Shown: piece by piece, positions 61,994 to 64,000 of the stretch
How positions within the stretch are numbered: position 1 is the stretch's first letter
How the letters are laid out: every line of letters starts with the position of its first letter
From: a virus
IMG/VR virus record: IMGVR_UViG_3300042936_000811
Span: 1-64,000 of that record
Reading direction: 5' to 3' (one strand)
Length of the DNA stretch: 64,000 nt
The notes under the pieces: model-generated
Told to the model about the DNA's origin: nothing
Databases searched by the model: none
What the model saw: only the letters and a program-made list of their open reading frames with translations
Made by a program: the position numbers and the translations under genes

Positions 61994-62013
61994 CATATTA
62001 TTTAAGATGTTGA

Positions 62014-63885
62014 TTATCTCAATTCTCTTAAGTCGAATGTTCTAACTCCATCAACTGTGATACGTCCGTAGAAACGGTTGTTAACCATTTTCTTAGCGTA
62101 ACGTGTCATAATACCTTTAATAGGTGTGAAGTTGAATGGGTTATACATTGTAGGTGTTAATTGTAATGGTACATACGGTGCGTAGATGTAACCTGTGTCT
62201 AACAATGACGTTCCTTTATGTCCTACTAACACTGTGTTAGCTGGGAAGTAAGGGTCACGGTAAACTTGGTAACGACCTGCTAATGTTCCAACTCTTTCAA
62301 TACCCATGTTGTATTGGTCTTGCTCTGGAGACGCGTTAGATACGTGGAAGTACTCTAAATCATCAAAAATAGCCGAAATCTCAGAAGAAACTACAATCCA
62401 GTTAGCTCCACCTCTTAATGTAGATTTGTGGATTTGTGCTGACAATTGGTTAATTGCAGTAATTAATGTTTGATTCCAATCTTTTTGAGTATAAGATGTA
62501 GTTTGAGAAATTCTTCTCCATCCGTTGTAATCCCAACGTAAGTTCCATGCCGCACCTTTACGTAAATCTCTTAAGATTTCACGGTCGATTTCAGCAGCAA
62601 CTTGTTCAGATAATAAAGCCGTTAATTCAGCTTCAGCATCGATGTTGTGGAATGCAGCAACGTCTTGAGCTAACTCAGGAGACCATTGTGCTCTTAATTT
62701 TCTTTCTGTAACAGATACAGTAACTGAATCTAAGTCGAAAGAAACCTCACCGATTTTATCTTCAAATTCTAATTGTTCGTAACGTCTGAACGCTGCGTAG
62801 AATGATGTTCCTGAAGACGCTTCAGTAATAGTAGTACCTGTGTAACCATCTAAAGATGTAGAATCACAATCAGCACATACTGGACAAGATAAATCAACTT
62901 CTAAGTAGATACATCCGTTAGCGTCACATACGGTTTTAAACGAACCACCGTTACCTGCAGGGTTATTACCTGATGCCGCTGGCCAATTAGTTTGAACTGT
63001 ATTACCGTAAGAAACGATTCCTTTACCATATTGTTGAGTAACAACTCTGAACAATAATGCTCCTGTTGAAACTGTACATGGAGAACCTTCAGCAACTGTT
63101 AAACCAGCACCTGTAAAGATAACTAAATCAGATAAGAAAGATTCTGTATCCATTTCATTACCGTCAGGTCCGATTAATTTACCAGCTCCTGTATCAGCGA
63201 AACCACACATTTTAACAATAACTTTTCTTGTGTTACCTGAAGCAATTTCAATACCATTTGCTGGTGCACCATCATTAATAGTTGCATCAACTAATGACCC
63301 ATTTGACCATGCTTGAATCAACGTACTTGCAGTGATTGCTGACCAACGACCTTTTGAATAATCGAATAAACCTGCTGGGTCTAAACCTGGTTCAGTTCCT
63401 TCGTAGAATAAGTCATAAAGGTTTTTAGCAACCGCTCCAGTTCCTGTGTAACCTGCATTTTGAGATGTTGGTCCGTTTGGTGCTCCTAGTGGTGCGTAGT
63501 GGTCTCCTGAAGATACATCACTCCATGGAGTGTTAGTACCACCTGAATACCCTTGAATTTTAGGTACAAAGAAGAATAATTTACCGATTGGTAAATTCAT
63601 CGCTTGTACTGATACGATGTCATTCGCTAATAATTTAGAGAATACACGTCTTACGATAGGGAATACAACAGTTTCAAATGAACCTGAAGACCCGTCAGAC
63701 GTTGCTTCGTTAATTAAGAAAGACGCTTGGTTCTCATATAACTGAGCTACGTTTTCTTTTAGGTGACCTTTAAGGCCTTCTAGGAATCCTAATTTATCCC
63801 ATTTGTTGATAGTATCTTCTTTGATAACTTTAAGGTGTTTTAACCCGATGTTACCAACAAGACCTGATTCTAATAATGCTCCCAT
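62014..63885 (-). CDS. T4-type major capsid protein (gp23-like)
   Basis: The 623-residue protein aligns by eye with T4 gp23. It has a 60-residue delta domain (TINKWDKLGFLEGL; LYENQASFLINE) and a maturation site after E60 (INE|ATSDGSSG). VVFPIVRRVFSKLLANDIVSVQAMN matches the gp23 start of the mature protein. Further segments include FEDKIGEVSFDLDSVTVSVTERKLRAQWS (written in part) and the C-terminal VNNRFYGRITVDGVRTFDLREL. It forms the hexamers of the shell. It probably shares a transcript with the gene upstream. Confidence 0.95.
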   Translation of the reverse strand: MGALLESGLVGNIGLKHLKVIKEDTINKWDKLGFLEGLKGHLKENVAQLYENQASFLINEATSDGSSGSFETVVFPIVRRVFSKLLANDIVSVQAMNLPIGKLFFFVPKIQGYSGGTNTPWSDVSSGDHYAPLGAPNGPTSQNAGYTGTGAVAKNLYDLFYEGTEPGLDPAGLFDYSKGRWSAITASTLIQAWSNGSLVDATINDGAPANGIEIASGNTRKVIVKMCGFADTGAGKLIGPDGNEMDTESFLSDLVIFTGAGLTVAEGSPCTVSTGALLFRVVTQQYGKGIVSYGNTVQTNWPAASGNNPAGNGGSFKTVCDANGCIYLEVDLSCPVCADCDSTSLDGYTGTTITEASSGTSFYAAFRRYEQLEFEDKIGEVSFDLDSVTVSVTERKLRAQWSPELAQDVAAFHNIDAEAELTALLSEQVAAEIDREILRDLRKGAAWNLRWDYNGWRRISQTTSYTQKDWNQTLITAINQLSAQIHKSTLRGGANWIVVSSEISAIFDDLEYFHVSNASPEQDQYNMGIERVGTLAGRYQVYRDPYFPANTVLVGHKGTSLLDTGYIYAPYVPLQLTPTMYNPFNFTPIKGIMTRYAKKMVNNRFYGRITVDGVRTFDLRELR

Positions 63886-63917
63886 TTTTTTGGTTTTTAT
63901 TAATTTTTTAGTTTATT

Positions 63918-64000
63918 TTATTTTAATTTTGACATTAAATCTTTCATTCTTAAGAACTGAGGATTTTCGTATGTTTTAGACTCAATCAAGTTAGCCGAAG
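63918..64000 (-). CDS. 3' end of a gene upstream of the capsid gene, possibly prohead scaffold
   Basis: An open minus-strand frame enters from the window edge and ends SANLIESKTYENPQFLRMKDLMSKLK (given here in two parts: SANLIESKTYENP and QFLRMKDLMSKLK) at a TAA at 63918-63920. In T4 the scaffold gene 22 lies just before gene 23, so a scaffold is a fair guess by position. The visible part is too short to identify. Confidence 0.4.
   Translation of the reverse strand, partial: SANLIESKTYENPQFLRMKDLMSKLK

Overview
The window is AT-rich, densely coding DNA of a large tailed bacteriophage with a T4-type virion, most likely infecting a member of the Bacteroidota. Three things point to T4 type: a gp23-like major capsid protein with a cleavable N-terminal delta domain (62014-63885, minus), a gp5-like baseplate OB-fold protein (53122-54702) and a probable gp55-like late sigma factor (49842-50591). 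The host assignment rests on near-consensus Bacteroidota promoters (TTG, 19 nt, TATCTTTG at 61384-61413; TATCTTTG at 56980-56987) and on a small exported protein with a typical '...FAQ' signal peptide. No tRNA, integrase, insertion sequence or CRISPR array was recognised.

Layout. (1) 1-2939, minus: the end of a collagen-like fibre gene running off the window, an adhesin-like protein and a small Thr/Pro-linker protein. (2) 3032-13743, plus: nine tightly coupled genes for sugar transfer and methylation. They include a GT4-GT9 fusion resembling the autotransporter heptosyltransferases and three copies of an unnamed glycosyltransferase-like domain. The run ends at a bidirectional terminator. (3) 13775-35973, minus: two giant Gly-X-Y proteins (3117 and 2553 residues) made of GTS/GSS-type triplets, then small tail-type proteins, a LamG-type protein and a 1001-residue Cys-rich virion protein. 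(4) 36024-38644, plus: five small virion-type genes, including a lone WYL domain. (5) 38757-50591, plus: more glycosyltransferases, a nucleotidyltransferase, a DnaQ-like exonuclease, dUTPase, an aminotransferase/acyltransferase/dehydratase set, PhoH, a degenerate HAD protein and the sigma factor. (6) 50617-56901, plus: baseplate and tail-type genes. (7) 57023-57838, plus: two short genes behind host-type promoters. (8) 57871-64000: mostly minus-strand head genes (OmpA-like, peptidoglycan-binding, annexin-like, nuclease-like, capsid, and the end of a probable scaffold gene). Interleaved on the plus strand are a hypothetical gene, methylglyoxal synthase and a small structured RNA.

Working model. 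Host-type promoters drive a few early units. A different motif, TATTTAT on the coding strand, lies upstream of almost every virion transcription unit but not of the sugar or metabolic genes, and is the candidate late promoter for the encoded sigma factor. Several proteins near the capsid gene begin with a short amphipathic helix ending in an L/I-x-E site. In one of them the site matches the capsid cleavage site almost exactly (LLE|ATSD against INE|ATSD). This suggests a set of proteins packaged in the head and trimmed there, carrying envelope-directed domains. The sugar-transfer genes sit beside proline-free, Ser/Thr-rich collagen-like fibres, which are plausible glycosylation substrates.
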